This document shows, in pieces, positions 1 through 9,656 of a stretch of DNA of 64,000 nucleotides; the stretch's first letter is position 1, and every line of letters starts with the position of its first letter. Source of the DNA: Halomonas maura (GTDB lineage: Bacteria > Pseudomonadota > Gammaproteobacteria > Pseudomonadales > Halomonadaceae); NCBI RefSeq assembly GCF_030409305.1, contig NZ_JAUFPQ010000012.1:186001-250000 (forward strand), given 5' to 3'. The position numbers and the translations under genes are program-made. Under the pieces are notes generated by a model. The model had not been told where the DNA came from. It ran no database searches and worked only from the letters and a program-made list of their open reading frames with translations.

Positions 1-498
1 CTTGCGGGTCAGCCAGCCGAAGCCGCCGCCCAGGGCGAGGCCGGCCACGCCGGTGGTGGAGTTGACGCCCAGGGGGGTCGCCAGGCCGAAGGCCTGGGTC
101 TCGGCATCGACATCGCCGAGCAGGGCGCCCGGCGCCACCCGGGCGGTGCCTTGCCGGGGATCCACATGGACCGAGCGCATGGCCGAGAGGTCGATCACCA
201 GGCCGCCCTCGGCGATGGCGTTGCCGGCGATATGGTGGCCGCCGCCCCGCACGCTCAACCACATGCGCCGGGCGCGGGCGAAGTCGATGGCCTGGACGAT
301 GTCCTGATTGCCCTGGCAGCAGGCGATCAATGCCGGGTGACGATCGACCATGCCGTTCCAGACGTGTCGCAGCGACGGGTAATCCTCGTCGGCCGGGGTG
401 ATCAGGCGCCCCCTGAGGCGGGCCGCGAAGTCGTCGACGTCCTCGGTCGGCAGGGCGGCCTGGTCGCCATCCAGGGTGCGATAGGTGAGCGCTGTCAT
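1..498 (-). CDS. FAD-linked oxidase (BBE-like), N-terminal part, truncated by window edge
   Basis: The reading frame starts at the ATG complementary to 496-498, behind an AGGGAAAG ribosome-binding sequence, and stays open for 166 codons to base 1, so the C-terminal part lies outside the window. The N-terminal half matches the FAD-binding PCMH fold: the RGGGHHIAGN motif at residues 84-93 is where flavin is attached through histidine in 6-hydroxynicotine-oxidase and berberine-bridge-type enzymes, and VNSTTGVAGLALGGGFGW (about 145-162) is the glycine-rich pyrophosphate-binding segment. Such flavoproteins oxidise alcohols, amines or sugars, and the substrate cannot be told from this part. It is not clearly in an operon with its neighbours; 257 bases separate it from the tautomerase gene. 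Confidence 0.85.
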   Translation of the reverse strand, partial: MTALTYRTLDGDQAALPTEDVDDFAARLRGRLITPADEDYPSLRHVWNGMVDRHPALIACCQGNQDIVQAIDFARARRMWLSVRGGGHHIAGNAIAEGGLVIDLSAMRSVHVDPRQGTARVAPGALLGDVDAETQAFGLATPLGVNSTTGVAGLALGGGFGWLTRK

Positions 499-714
499 GG
501 TGCTTTCCCTCATCTGCATGGGGACCACCGGAGTGGCGCGGCCCCGCCGGGATCCCGCTGGGTCGTTGCGATGCTCCTGCTGATCAGTCTGGATGGTCGC
601 GGCCGGCGCAGTGGCTCAAATTCCCTAGGGGGAAAGTAGCGATGCGGGTGTGATGACGGCGTGCTCGGCGGGCGTCGGGGGCCACCAGCGGAAGGCGGGT
701 CGGGCGATGAGGGA

Positions 715-737
715 GCCGGGGCGCGGCGGGCCCCGGC
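715..737. terminator. GC-rich hairpin downstream of the tautomerase gene
   Basis: GCCGGGGC at 715-722 and GCCCCGGC at 730-737 form a perfect 8-bp stem with a 7-base loop. It lies about 20 bases past the stop of the minus-strand tautomerase gene. There is no T-run, so termination here is only an inference. The rest of 499-755 shows no gene that I can support. Confidence 0.3.
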
Positions 738-755
738 GAGGGGCGGGGGGAGGGG

Positions 756-956
756 TCAGCGGGTGGTCTCGCGGCGCTTGCTGACCGAGGCGCCGGCGAC
801 GCCGAAGTCCTGGGGGGCGATGTCGGCCAGCACGACCCGCACGCTCTCCGGGGTGCAGTCCACGGCCTCCACGCAGGCGGCGGTCACCTTCTCGATCAGG
901 GCTTCCTTCTGGGCGTCGCTGCGCCCCTCGATCAGCTGGATGTTCACGATCGGCAT
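756..956 (-). CDS. 4-oxalocrotonate tautomerase family protein
   Basis: This 66-residue protein begins MPIVNIQLIEGR. The proline left after Met removal is the catalytic base of the 4-OT superfamily, and the length fits the usual 60-75 residues. These enzymes interconvert enol and keto acids in aromatic meta-cleavage pathways, though many orphan members have other promiscuous activities. An in-frame ATG four codons upstream would bury the proline, so the start at 956 is chosen; it also has GGAG about eight bases upstream. No catabolic operon surrounds it, so its substrate is unknown. The C-terminus (VSKRRETTR) is basic. Confidence 0.85.
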   Translation of the reverse strand: MPIVNIQLIEGRSDAQKEALIEKVTAACVEAVDCTPESVRVVLADIAPQDFGVAGASVSKRRETTR

Positions 957-1005
957 GCCGGTCTCCATGATGTGGAAATATTTTCTGAAATGATTCCAGG
1001 CAGGA

Positions 1006-1024
1006 CGGCCGTTGTCAACGGCCG
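1006..1024. promoter_or_regulatory. Palindrome in the divergent spacer (possible operator)
   Basis: CGGCCGTT and AACGGCCG form a perfect 8-bp inverted repeat around GTC, between the divergent tautomerase (minus) and DUF6435-like (plus) genes. Its position suits an operator or a small hairpin in the leader of either gene. No clear promoter hexamers could be assigned next to it. Confidence 0.25.
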
Positions 1025-1099
1025 GCAGGTCGCTGGTTCTTGTACCACAGCGAGGCGGTTATTGTGCGCAGCTGGCCTGGCCGGCACCGCAGAGACCGG

Positions 1100-1270
1100 A
1101 TGCTGCGCTGGCGGAAACGCGATCCCGCCAAGCGCCTGCAGCGGGACTACGAGCGCAGGCTGGAACAGGCCATGGTGGCCGCCCGCAACGGGGACATGCG
1201 CGCCAACGCCTCACTGACCGAGGAGGCAGAGGCCCTGCGGGAAGCCATCGACCGGCAGAAGGGGGCCTGA
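1100..1270 (+). CDS. DUF6435-like small hypothetical protein
   Basis: This is a 56-residue soluble protein with a WRKRDPAKRLQRDYERRLEQAM start, a central RNGD segment and SLTEEAEALREAID near the end. That pattern matches the small gammaproteobacterial family I know as DUF6435, whose function is unknown. Residues 9-55 are predicted mostly helical with heptad-like charge. A longer reading from 1040 is possible, but those extra codons do not resemble the family, so the ATG at 1100 is preferred even though its ribosome-binding site is weak. It is monocistronic and converges on the Asp/Gly-rich protein gene. Confidence 0.7.
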   Translation: MLRWRKRDPAKRLQRDYERRLEQAMVAARNGDMRANASLTEEAEALREAIDRQKGA

Positions 1271-1333
1271 GCCGGCCGCGGGGGCGGGGTGGCCACCGGG
1301 CCGGCGGCGGCCCGCCGACCCGATGACGCCCGG

Positions 1334-1837
1334 TCAGTCGCGCCCGGGGCCGCCGCCGTTGCCGCCGGGCCCACCGTTACCGCCGCCGGGGCCACCGCCA
1401 TTGCCACCGCCCCCGGCGCCCGCGTCCCGGCCGCCGGTCCCGGGGCCACCGACATCGCTGTCCCCCAGGCTGTCGCCTGTCTCGGCCGCCGTCCGGGCCT
1501 CGTCGCGCCGGCCGTCGCTGGCGCTGTCGCTGACCGCGGCGCCATCGACGCCGCCGTTCTCGACCGCCTGCTGGGCGGTGCCGAGGCCGAAGGTGGCGGC
1601 CTCGGGGGCGCTCTCCCTCACGCCCTCCAGGGTGATCGAGGGTTCGCTCTCTTCGACGACGATGACGTCGGGATCATCGAGGTCGACAGCATCGACCGGG
1701 TCGTCATCCGGCTCCTCCGCGTCGTCGATCACGACGACATCGACGTCGTGCGGGTCGTCCACCGGGTCCTGCGCCAGGGCGGCCGGCGCCAGCAGGGCCA
1801 GCATCAGGGCCAGCAGGACGCGTTGGGGCATATCCAT
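1334..1837 (-). CDS. Secreted Asp/Gly-rich low-complexity protein, hypothetical
   Basis: The start at 1837 follows AGGAGG by six bases. The 167-residue product opens with a signal peptide (MDMPQRVLLALMLALLAPAALAQ, cleavage expected after ALA around residue 22). Next comes a very acidic stretch, residues 23-75, rich in D, E and V; then a mixed Ala/Ser region; and finally a Gly-rich tail of GGG, GGP and GGN repeats from about residue 130. No catalytic motif, cysteine or membrane anchor follows the signal. The composition suggests an exported, disordered, possibly cation-binding protein, but no family is recognised. A second ATG two codons later is an equally possible start. Confidence 0.6.
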   Translation of the reverse strand: MDMPQRVLLALMLALLAPAALAQDPVDDPHDVDVVVIDDAEEPDDDPVDAVDLDDPDVIVVEESEPSITLEGVRESAPEAATFGLGTAQQAVENGGVDGAAVSDSASDGRRDEARTAAETGDSLGDSDVGGPGTGGRDAGAGGGGNGGGPGGGNGGPGGNGGGPGRD

Positions 1838-2025
1838 GGGCTGCCTCCTGGTGATGATCGACAGGATGTCACGGGGCGCCCGCCCCCGGGCGGGAGCGGC
1901 GGCCGCCATGGCTTCAGCATGGGCGCCGGGATGACATCCGGCAACGTGTCCGCCGGGGGCGACCGCCGGCGTCGCCTGGTGTCGGGGAAAGGCGCGGGGC
2001 GGGGCAGCGACGGGGCGGGCGCGTC

Positions 2026-2577
2026 TCAGAAGGTCCTGGCCGGGGTGGCGCAGCTGACCAGCCGGCAGGCGGCCTCGCCGACGTTGCGGAAGCGGTGGGG
2101 CACGTTGGTGTCGAAGTAGTAGGCCTCGCCGGCACCGAGCACGCGGGTCTCGGCGCCGATGGTGATCTCGATCTCGCCCTCCAGCACCACGCCGGCCTCC
2201 TCGCCCTGGTGAGCGATCATCTCGCGGCCGGTGTCGGCGCCGGCGGGATAGGTCTCGATCATGAAGTTCAGGGCACGGCTGCCGCGGTTGCCGCCGACCA
2301 GCTTGTAGATGACGTCCCCGGTGCCCACGTCGGCCAGCTCGTCGGCCGAGTAGAACACCTGGTCGCGGCTCTCCAGGTCCATGGTGAAGAAGTCGCCGAC
2401 GCTCATGGGGATGGCATCGAGGATCTTCTTCAGCGAGCTGACGGAGGGGGAGACCTTGCCCTGCTCGATCAGCGACAGGCTGGAGTGGGTCACCCCGCAG
2501 CGCTTGGCCAGCTCGCGCTGGGAAATGCCTCTCAGGTTACGCAGGGCACGCAGCCGCGCGCCGACATCGTCTGCCAT
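2026..2577 (-). CDS. XRE-family regulator with C-terminal cupin domain (PuuR-like)
   Basis: This 183-residue protein has an N-terminal helix-turn-helix (about residues 6-60, with GISQRELAKRCGVTHSSLSL and IEQGKVSPS) followed by a small-molecule-binding cupin barrel (about 95-175, with HQGEEAGVVLEGEIEITIG and YYFDTNVPHRFRNVG). The layout and wording closely follow PuuR, the putrescine-responsive repressor of E. coli. No putrescine-degradation genes lie next to it, so it probably acts at a distance or binds another ligand. The ATG at 2577 is preferred to one at 2598 because AGAGGA precedes it and the family begins close to the helix-turn-helix. Confidence 0.85.
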   Translation of the reverse strand: MADDVGARLRALRNLRGISQRELAKRCGVTHSSLSLIEQGKVSPSVSSLKKILDAIPMSVGDFFTMDLESRDQVFYSADELADVGTGDVIYKLVGGNRGSRALNFMIETYPAGADTGREMIAHQGEEAGVVLEGEIEITIGAETRVLGAGEAYYFDTNVPHRFRNVGEAACRLVSCATPARTF

Positions 2578-2734
2578 GGGTCGTCCTCTGAAATCCACGG
2601 GGGTAAGGCCACTGTCGTTGCTGTATCGCTAAAAGATGGCCGGTGGCGGGACTCGGAGGAGGCGCTGTGAACCCTTCCCTGGGCGCTACCGGCGCCCTGC
2701 TGCGCTCTCGCATCCTGCTTCGCTTGCAGGGCCT

Positions 2735-2758
2735 GGGTTGGCCATCCGTGGCCAACCC
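2735..2758. repeat. Perfect 10-bp inverted repeat with TCCG tetraloop
   Basis: GGGTTGGCCA (2735-2744) and TGGCCAACCC (2749-2758) pair perfectly around TCCG. It lies in the 294-base spacer downstream of gatB. UUCG-like tight loops are common in terminators and REP-type hairpins. The rest of 2578-2871 holds no gene I can support. Confidence 0.5.
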
Positions 2759-2768
2759 GTTCGGCGGG

Positions 2769-2791
2769 AAGAACATCCACCGGATGTGCTT
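2769..2791 (-). terminator. Probable terminator hairpin of the gatCAB operon
   Basis: Read on the minus strand, AAGCACATCC pairs with GGATGTTCTT around GGT with one mismatch, about 80 bases past the gatB stop codon. The 3' side carries only a short TTCTT, so this is a weak intrinsic terminator candidate. A second hairpin follows at 2735-2758. Confidence 0.4.
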
Positions 2792-2871
2792 CTTTCTCCG
2801 CCTCACCCCTGGCGCAGGACCTCCTCCTCGCCCCGTCCCCGGCATCATGATCGACAGCGATGCCACACTAC

Positions 2872-4326
2872 TCAGCACAGGGCGTCGAGCTTTTCCTTGA
2901 GCAGGGCGTTGACCTGCTGGGGATTCGCGGTGCCCCGCGAGGCCTTCATCACCTGGCCGACGAAGTAACCGATCATCTTGCCGCGCTTGTCGGGCTCGGC
3001 GTCGCGATACTGGGCCACCTGGGCGGGGCTGTCGGCGATGACCTGGTCGATCATCGCCTCGATGGCGCCGGTGTCGGTGACCTGCTTGAGGCCCTTGGCC
3101 TCGATGATGGCATCGGCGGAGTCGCCCTCGTGATGCCACAGCGCCTGGAAGACCTGCTTGGCCGCCTTGCCGTTGATGGTCTCGTCCTTGACCCGGGCGA
3201 CCAGCTCGCCCAGCTGGGCGGCCGAGACGGGGCTGTCGTCGATGGCCAGTCCCTCCCGGTTGAGGGCGCCGGAGAGCTCGCCCTGGACCCAGTTGGCGGC
3301 CAGCTTGGCATCGCCGCAGACCTCCTTGACCGCCTCGAAGTACTCGGCCATGGCGCGGCTCGCCGAGAGCACCCCGGCGTCGTAGGCGGACAGCCCCAGC
3401 TCGCCCTCGAAGCGGGCGCGCTTCTCGGCGGGCAGCTCCGGCAGGTTGTCGCGCAGGTGATCGACGTAGGCCTGGTCGAGCACCACCGGCAGCAGGTCGG
3501 GGCAGGGGAAGTAGCGGTAGTCGTTGGCCTCCTCCTTGGTGCGCATGCTGCGGGTCTCGTCGGCCTCGGGGTCGTAGAGGCGGGTCTCCTGGACCACCTC
3601 GCCGCCATCCTCGATCAGCTCGATCTGGCGCTCGACCTCGAAGGCGATGGCGCGCTCGACGAAGCGGAAGGAGTTGACGTTCTTGATCTCGGCGCGGGTG
3701 CCGAAGGCCTCCTGGCCGGCGGGGCGTACCGAGACGTTGACGTCGCAGCGCATCGAGCCCTCGGCCATGTTGCCGTCGCTGATGCCCAGGTAGGTCACGA
3801 TCGAGTGGATCGCCTTGAGGTAGGCCGCCGCCTCCTTGGCGCTACGCATGTCCGGCTCGGAGACGATCTCCAGCAGCGGCGTGCCGGCGCGGTTGAGGTC
3901 GATGCCGGTCATGCCGTGGAAGTCCTCGTGGAGCGACTTGCCGGCGTCCTCCTCCAGGTGGGCGTGGTGCACGCGGATGCGCTTGGTGCTGCCGTCCTCC
4001 AGGGTGATCTCCACCTCGCCGGGCCCGACGATGGGCTGGTACATCTGGCTGGTCTGGTAGCCCTTGGGCAGGTCCGGGTAGAAGTAGTTCTTGCGATCGA
4101 AGACCGAGACCTCGGGAATCTCGGCGTGGATGCCCAGGCCGAACTGCACGGCCATGGCCACCGCGGCCTCGTTGAGCACCGGCAGCACCCCGGGCAGCCC
4201 CAGGTCCACGGCGCAGGCCTGGGTGTTGGGCTCGGCGCCGAAGGCGGTGGAGGCGCCGGAGAAGATCTTGGAACGGGTGGCGAGCTGGACGTGGACCTCC
4301 AGGCCGATCACGGTTTCCCATTGCAT
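2872..4326 (-). CDS. gatB: Aspartyl/glutamyl-tRNA amidotransferase subunit B
   Basis: GatB is the kinase-like subunit of GatCAB, which phosphorylates the misacylated Glu or Asp on tRNA-Gln or tRNA-Asn so that it can be amidated. The 484-residue protein begins [20 protein letters not shown], the standard GatB opening, and keeps the [30 protein letters not shown] and [12 protein letters not shown] blocks. Its C-terminal YqeY-like tail ends with the [11 protein letters not shown] motif that binds the tRNA elbow. The start codon overlaps the gatA stop by one base, so translation is probably coupled. The length is normal for the family (about 475-485). Confidence 0.97.
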   Translation of the reverse strand: MQWETVIGLEVHVQLATRSKIFSGASTAFGAEPNTQACAVDLGLPGVLPVLNEAAVAMAVQFGLGIHAEIPEVSVFDRKNYFYPDLPKGYQTSQMYQPIVGPGEVEITLEDGSTKRIRVHHAHLEEDAGKSLHEDFHGMTGIDLNRAGTPLLEIVSEPDMRSAKEAAAYLKAIHSIVTYLGISDGNMAEGSMRCDVNVSVRPAGQEAFGTRAEIKNVNSFRFVERAIAFEVERQIELIEDGGEVVQETRLYDPEADETRSMRTKEEANDYRYFPCPDLLPVVLDQAYVDHLRDNLPELPAEKRARFEGELGLSAYDAGVLSASRAMAEYFEAVKEVCGDAKLAANWVQGELSGALNREGLAIDDSPVSAAQLGELVARVKDETINGKAAKQVFQALWHHEGDSADAIIEAKGLKQVTDTGAIEAMIDQVIADSPAQVAQYRDAEPDKRGKMIGYFVGQVMKASRGTANPQQVNALLKEKLDALC

Positions 4327-5786
4327 CAGGCGGTCTCCTCGGCGAGGGCGGGACGGCGCAGGTGCCAGTCGGTGGCCTGCTGGAACTGGTGGGCGACGTT
4401 GAGCAGCTGCGCCTCGGCGAAGTGGGTGCCGAGGATCTGCAGGCCCACCGGGCGGCCGCCGGCGAAGCCGGCCGGCACGCTGATGCCGGGGATGCCGGCC
4501 AGGTTGACGGCGATGGTGTAGATGTCCTGCAGGTACATCGACACCGGATCCTTGTTGGCGCCCAGGTCGAAGGCCGGGGTCGGCGAGGCCGGGCCCATCA
4601 GCACGTCGACCTCCTCGAAGGCGTCGAGGAAGTCCTGGCGGATCAGCCGGCGGACCTTCTGGGCCTGCTTGTAGTAGGCATCGAAGAAGCCCTCGGAGAG
4701 GGTATGGGTACCGATCAGGATACGCCGCTTGACCTCCTCGCCGAAGCCCTCGGCGCGGCTGCGCTTGTAGAGGTCGATGAGGTCGGCGGGCGCCTCGCAG
4801 CGATGGCCGAAGCGCACGCCATCGAAGCGCGACAGGTTGGAGGAGGCCTCGGCCGGGGCGATCACGTAGTAGGCCGGGATGGCGTAGTGGGTATGCGGCA
4901 GGCTGACCTCGCGGACCGTGGCGCCCAGCGACTCGTAGACCCTGATCGCCTCGCGCACCGCGCCTTCCACCTCGGGGGACAGGCCGTCGCCGAAGTATTC
5001 CCGGGGCAGGCCGATCTTGAGCCCGGACAGCGGCGCGTCGAGACCCTCGCTGTAGTCCGGGACGCCGCGGGCCACCGAGGTGGAGTCGCGCAGGTCGTGG
5101 CCGGCGATGGCGCCGAGCAGCTGGGCGCAGTCCGCGGCCGAGCGGGCCATGGGCCCCGCCTGGTCGAGGCTCGAGGCGTAGGCGATCATGCCGTAGCGGG
5201 ACACCCGGCCGTAGGTGGGCTTGAGGCCGGTGATGCCGCAGAAGGCGGCGGGCTGGCGGATCGAGCCGCCGGTGTCGGTGCCCATGGCCGCCGGCACCAG
5301 GCCCGCGGCCACCGCGGCGGCGCTGCCGCCGGAGGAGCCGCCGGGCACCGCGGCGAGGTCCCAGGGGTTCTTCACCGGGCCATAGAAGCTGTTCTCGTTG
5401 GACGAGCCCATGGCGAACTCGTCCATGTTGGTCTTGCCGAGGCTGACGGCGCCGGCGGCGGCGAGCCTCTCCACCACGCTGGCGTCATAGGGGGCGGTGA
5501 AGGTGTCGAGCATCCGCGAGCCGCAGCTGGTCTTCACCCCGCGGGTACAGAAGATGTCCTTCAGGGCCAGCGGCAGGCCGGTGAGCGGGCCGGCCTCGCC
5601 CCTGGCGCGGGCCGCATCGGCGGCATCGGCGGCCGCGAGGGCCTGCTCGCCGGTGACGGTGATGAAGCTGTTGAGCGACCCGTCGAGGCGCTCGATGCGT
5701 GCCAGCAGGCTCTGGGTGAGCTCGCGGCTGGAGAACTCGCCGGCGGCCAGGCCGGCGGCGAGCTCGGTCAGTGTCTTGTCGTGCAT
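4326..5786 (-). CDS. gatA: Aspartyl/glutamyl-tRNA amidotransferase subunit A
   Basis: GatA is the amidase subunit that hydrolyses glutamine and passes ammonia to GatB. The Ser-cisSer-Lys triad is visible as K76 (LALKDIF), S151 (PGGSSGGS) and S175 ([10 protein letters not shown]), with the same spacing as in known GatA proteins. With the ATG at 5786 the protein has 486 residues, normal length, and starts [13 protein letters not shown]. An ATG at 5840 overlapping the gatC stop would add 18 residues that family members lack. GGAG lies about ten bases before 5786. It is the middle gene of the minus-strand gatC-gatA-gatB operon. Confidence 0.96.
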   Translation of the reverse strand: MHDKTLTELAAGLAAGEFSSRELTQSLLARIERLDGSLNSFITVTGEQALAAADAADAARARGEAGPLTGLPLALKDIFCTRGVKTSCGSRMLDTFTAPYDASVVERLAAAGAVSLGKTNMDEFAMGSSNENSFYGPVKNPWDLAAVPGGSSGGSAAAVAAGLVPAAMGTDTGGSIRQPAAFCGITGLKPTYGRVSRYGMIAYASSLDQAGPMARSAADCAQLLGAIAGHDLRDSTSVARGVPDYSEGLDAPLSGLKIGLPREYFGDGLSPEVEGAVREAIRVYESLGATVREVSLPHTHYAIPAYYVIAPAEASSNLSRFDGVRFGHRCEAPADLIDLYKRSRAEGFGEEVKRRILIGTHTLSEGFFDAYYKQAQKVRRLIRQDFLDAFEEVDVLMGPASPTPAFDLGANKDPVSMYLQDIYTIAVNLAGIPGISVPAGFAGGRPVGLQILGTHFAEAQLLNVAHQFQQATDWHLRRPALAEETA

Positions 5787-5836
5787 GGGCCCGTGGCTCC
5801 GTGAAGACTTGCCGTTGTCGTGGGAGGGCGAGGCGG

Positions 5837-7334
<1,498 letters not shown>

Positions 7335-7592
7335 GGGAAACCCTGAATCATTGCGGCGTTCGATGACTCATCGGGGATAAGGACGTGCGCAGGTTCGTCG
7401 GGAACGAGCCTGGCCATCCTGGCCGTCGGCGAGCGGACTAGGCGTCCTCGCCACGCGTCGCTCGCGACATCAATCGGAGCTCCCCTGGAGCGCTCGGAAC
7501 CCTGTTATGGCGGGCGATGCCCCGCGAGGGCTGTGCCGTCAGGCGATTCGGCAGGACGCCGGGCGCGGCAAGGAGATTAGGGAGAGGACGCT

Positions 7593-8513
7593 ATCAAGCC
7601 GCTGTTCTCGCACGGATCGGTGCCGGGCTATCGCATGCTGCTGTGTGCGGTCCTCGCCGCTGCACTGATGTTTGTCGACCTGCGCTTCACGCGCATGGAG
7701 CCCGTGCGGGCCCAGCTCTCCACCCTGGTGGCGCCGATCCAGTGGGCCGTCAGCCTGCCCAGCGACGTGCTCAACTGGGGCGCCCTGGCGCTGTCCGACC
7801 AGCGGGCGCTGGTGGAGGAGAACCGGCGCCTGCGGGAGCAGATCCTGACCCTGTCGCACCGGGTGCAGCGCATGGCCAGTCTCACCGCCGAGAATGTCCG
7901 CCTGCGCGAACTGCTGGACGCCACCCGGGAGCACGATATTCCCTTCATCACCGCCGAGCTGCTGTCGCTGGACCCTGATCCCTTCACCCATCGCATGGTG
8001 ATCGATCGCGGTCGCCGCGACGGCGTCTTCGTCGGCCAGCCGGTCATGGATGCCGCAGGGCTGCTGGGGCAGGTCACGGCCGTGTCGGCCTATTCCAGCC
8101 GGGTGCTGCTGGTGGCCGATGCCAGCCATGCGCTGCCGATCCAGGTCAATCGCAACGGCCTGCGCTTCATCATCCAGGGCACCGGCCGCTACGAGGCCCT
8201 GAGGGTGCTGCATGTCCCCGACACCGCCGATATCCGCGAGGGGGACCTGCTGGTGACCTCGGGGCTGGCGGGACGTTTCCCGTCCGGCTACCCGGTCGCC
8301 CGGGTCACCCAGGTGGTGCACGATCCCGGCGAGCCCTTCGCCCGGGTCGATGCGCGTCCCGTGGCCCAGCTGCAGCGCTCGCGCCATTTCCTGCTGCTGT
8401 TTCCCCCGGAGCCCCCCGAGGCCCCCGGACGGGGCGGCTGGACCGTGCGGCTCGATCCCGTCGCCATCCGCGGCGCGCTGGAGGCCGCCGGTCCCCTCGA
8501 GGAGGAGCCCTGA
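7593..8513 (+). CDS. mreC: Rod shape-determining protein MreC, apparent ATC start
   Basis: MreC is a bitopic scaffold joining MreB to PBP2 and RodA. After a short cytoplasmic KPLFSHGSVPGYR segment there is one membrane helix (about residues 16-33), a coiled coil (about 75-110, ENRRLREQILTLSHRVQRM) and periplasmic beta barrels containing GRRDGVFVGQPV. Homologues begin MKPxFSRG. Here that opening reads ATC AAG CCG CTG TTC, preceded by GGAGAGG with five-base spacing, and an in-frame TAG lies just upstream at 7578, so ATC at 7593 looks like the initiator. The alternative GTG at 7620 would remove nine conserved residues. The stop overlaps the mreD start. Confidence 0.9.
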   Translation: MKPLFSHGSVPGYRMLLCAVLAAALMFVDLRFTRMEPVRAQLSTLVAPIQWAVSLPSDVLNWGALALSDQRALVEENRRLREQILTLSHRVQRMASLTAENVRLRELLDATREHDIPFITAELLSLDPDPFTHRMVIDRGRRDGVFVGQPVMDAAGLLGQVTAVSAYSSRVLLVADASHALPIQVNRNGLRFIIQGTGRYEALRVLHVPDTADIREGDLLVTSGLAGRFPSGYPVARVTQVVHDPGEPFARVDARPVAQLQRSRHFLLLFPPEPPEAPGRGGWTVRLDPVAIRGALEAAGPLEEEP

Positions 8514-9001
8514 TGGCCACCCCGTCTTCCGCCAGCCTGCCGTGGATCTGGTTGACGCTGCTGCTGGCCCTGTGCCTGCAGGTGATGCCCCTGGCCGACG
8601 GCTGGCAGATCTGGCGGCCCGACTGGCTGGGCCTGATGCTGATCTACTGGTGCATGCAGGCGCCCCACAAGGTCGGCGTCTTCCATGGCTTCGTGCTGGG
8701 CATCCTGCTCGACCTGATCGAGGGGGCGCCACTGGGCCAGAACGCCTTGCTGCTGTCGCTGCTGGCCTTCCTCTGTGCGCTGGTCTATCCCCGCTTCCGG
8801 GCCTACTCCCTGCTCCAGCAGGCGGTGCTGATCCTGGTACTGCTGGGCACGGTACAGCTCGTCGAGCAATGGCTGCGGACCCTGCTCGGGCCGTTCTCGA
8901 TCCACCTTTCCTTCCTCTTGCCCTCGCTGATCGGGGCGGTGCTCTGGCCCTGGCTGACCACGCTGTTCCGGGTCTTCCGTCGCCGCGCCGATGGCGACTG
9001 A
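8513..9001 (+). CDS. mreD: Rod shape-determining protein MreD
   Basis: MreD is a small integral membrane partner of MreC. The 162-residue product is very hydrophobic, with five to six predicted membrane segments, and contains [12 protein letters not shown] and the [18 protein letters not shown] block typical of the family. Its ATG shares a base with the mreC stop codon, which indicates translational coupling. Length is normal (about 160). Confidence 0.95.
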   Translation: MATPSSASLPWIWLTLLLALCLQVMPLADGWQIWRPDWLGLMLIYWCMQAPHKVGVFHGFVLGILLDLIEGAPLGQNALLLSLLAFLCALVYPRFRAYSLLQQAVLILVLLGTVQLVEQWLRTLLGPFSIHLSFLLPSLIGAVLWPWLTTLFRVFRRRADGD

Positions 9002-9014
9002 CCCCGGAGACGCC

Positions 9015-9623
9015 ATGCCCGCCGCTTCCCCGCTGATCTGTCTGGCCTCGGCCTCGCCGAGGCGTCGCGAGCTGCTGGCCTCCATCGACGTGCCCGTCGA
9101 GGTGCGCCCGGTGGACATCGACGAGACGCCGCGGCCCGGTGAGGCCGCCGAGGCCTACGTGCTGCGCCTGGCCGAGGAGAAGGCCCGGGCGGGCGCCGCC
9201 CTGGGTGCCTTGCCGACCCTGGGGGCCGATACCGCGGTGGTGTGTGACGCGAGGATCCTCGGCAAGCCCCGGGACCGCGACCATGCCGCCGCCATGCTGC
9301 GCGCGCTGTCGGGCCATTGCCACCAGGTGCTGACCGCCGTGGCGGTGACCGGCCCGGCGGGGCTGCTTTCGACCCGCGTGGTCTCGCGGGTGACGATGGG
9401 CGAGATTGCCGAGGAGGAGATCGCCGCCTACTGGGCCACCGGCGAGCCCGCCGACAAGGCCGGCGGCTATGCCATCCAGGGGCGCGGTGCGGTGTTCGTT
9501 GCGCGCCTGGAGGGCAGTCACTCGGCGGTGGTGGGGCTGCCGCTGTACGAGACGGCCGCGCTGCTGTCGCGCCAGGGCGTGCCGCTATGGAACCGGTCGC
9601 GGCCGGCGCCGGCTATGTCATAA
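9015..9623 (+). CDS. maf: Maf-family nucleoside triphosphate pyrophosphatase (YhdE-type)
   Basis: Maf proteins hydrolyse non-canonical or excess nucleoside triphosphates; the YhdE subgroup next to mreD and rng acts on dTTP and UTP. The 202-residue product shows the phosphate-binding [12 protein letters not shown] near its start, the catalytic-aspartate motif LGADTAVV and the [10 protein letters not shown] signature. The ATG at 9015 has GGAG five bases upstream and puts SASPRR at the usual distance. An in-frame ATG at 8991, inside the mreD end, lacks a ribosome-binding site. The gene follows mreD closely and precedes rng by 33 bases. Confidence 0.94.
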   Translation: MPAASPLICLASASPRRRELLASIDVPVEVRPVDIDETPRPGEAAEAYVLRLAEEKARAGAALGALPTLGADTAVVCDARILGKPRDRDHAAAMLRALSGHCHQVLTAVAVTGPAGLLSTRVVSRVTMGEIAEEEIAAYWATGEPADKAGGYAIQGRGAVFVARLEGSHSAVVGLPLYETAALLSRQGVPLWNRSRPAPAMS

Positions 9624-9656
9624 TGGCCCGAGTTTCCTCTGGACAAGGATTTCCGC

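Noticed and set aside
2..639. Plus-strand open frames over the first 640 bases
   Set aside because: The minus-strand frame encodes a clear FAD-binding domain; the plus frames have no recognisable domain.
2860..4521. A 553-codon plus-strand frame across gatB
   Set aside because: It is the antisense shadow of gatB and crosses its boundary without any gene signal.
7620..8513. mreC starting at GTG 7620
   Set aside because: No ribosome-binding site at proper distance and loss of the conserved KPLFS head; kept only as an alternative to ATC 7593.
7539..9521. A 660-codon minus-strand frame across mreC, mreD and maf
   Set aside because: Three well-recognised genes occupy the plus strand; the product is low-complexity and resembles no family.
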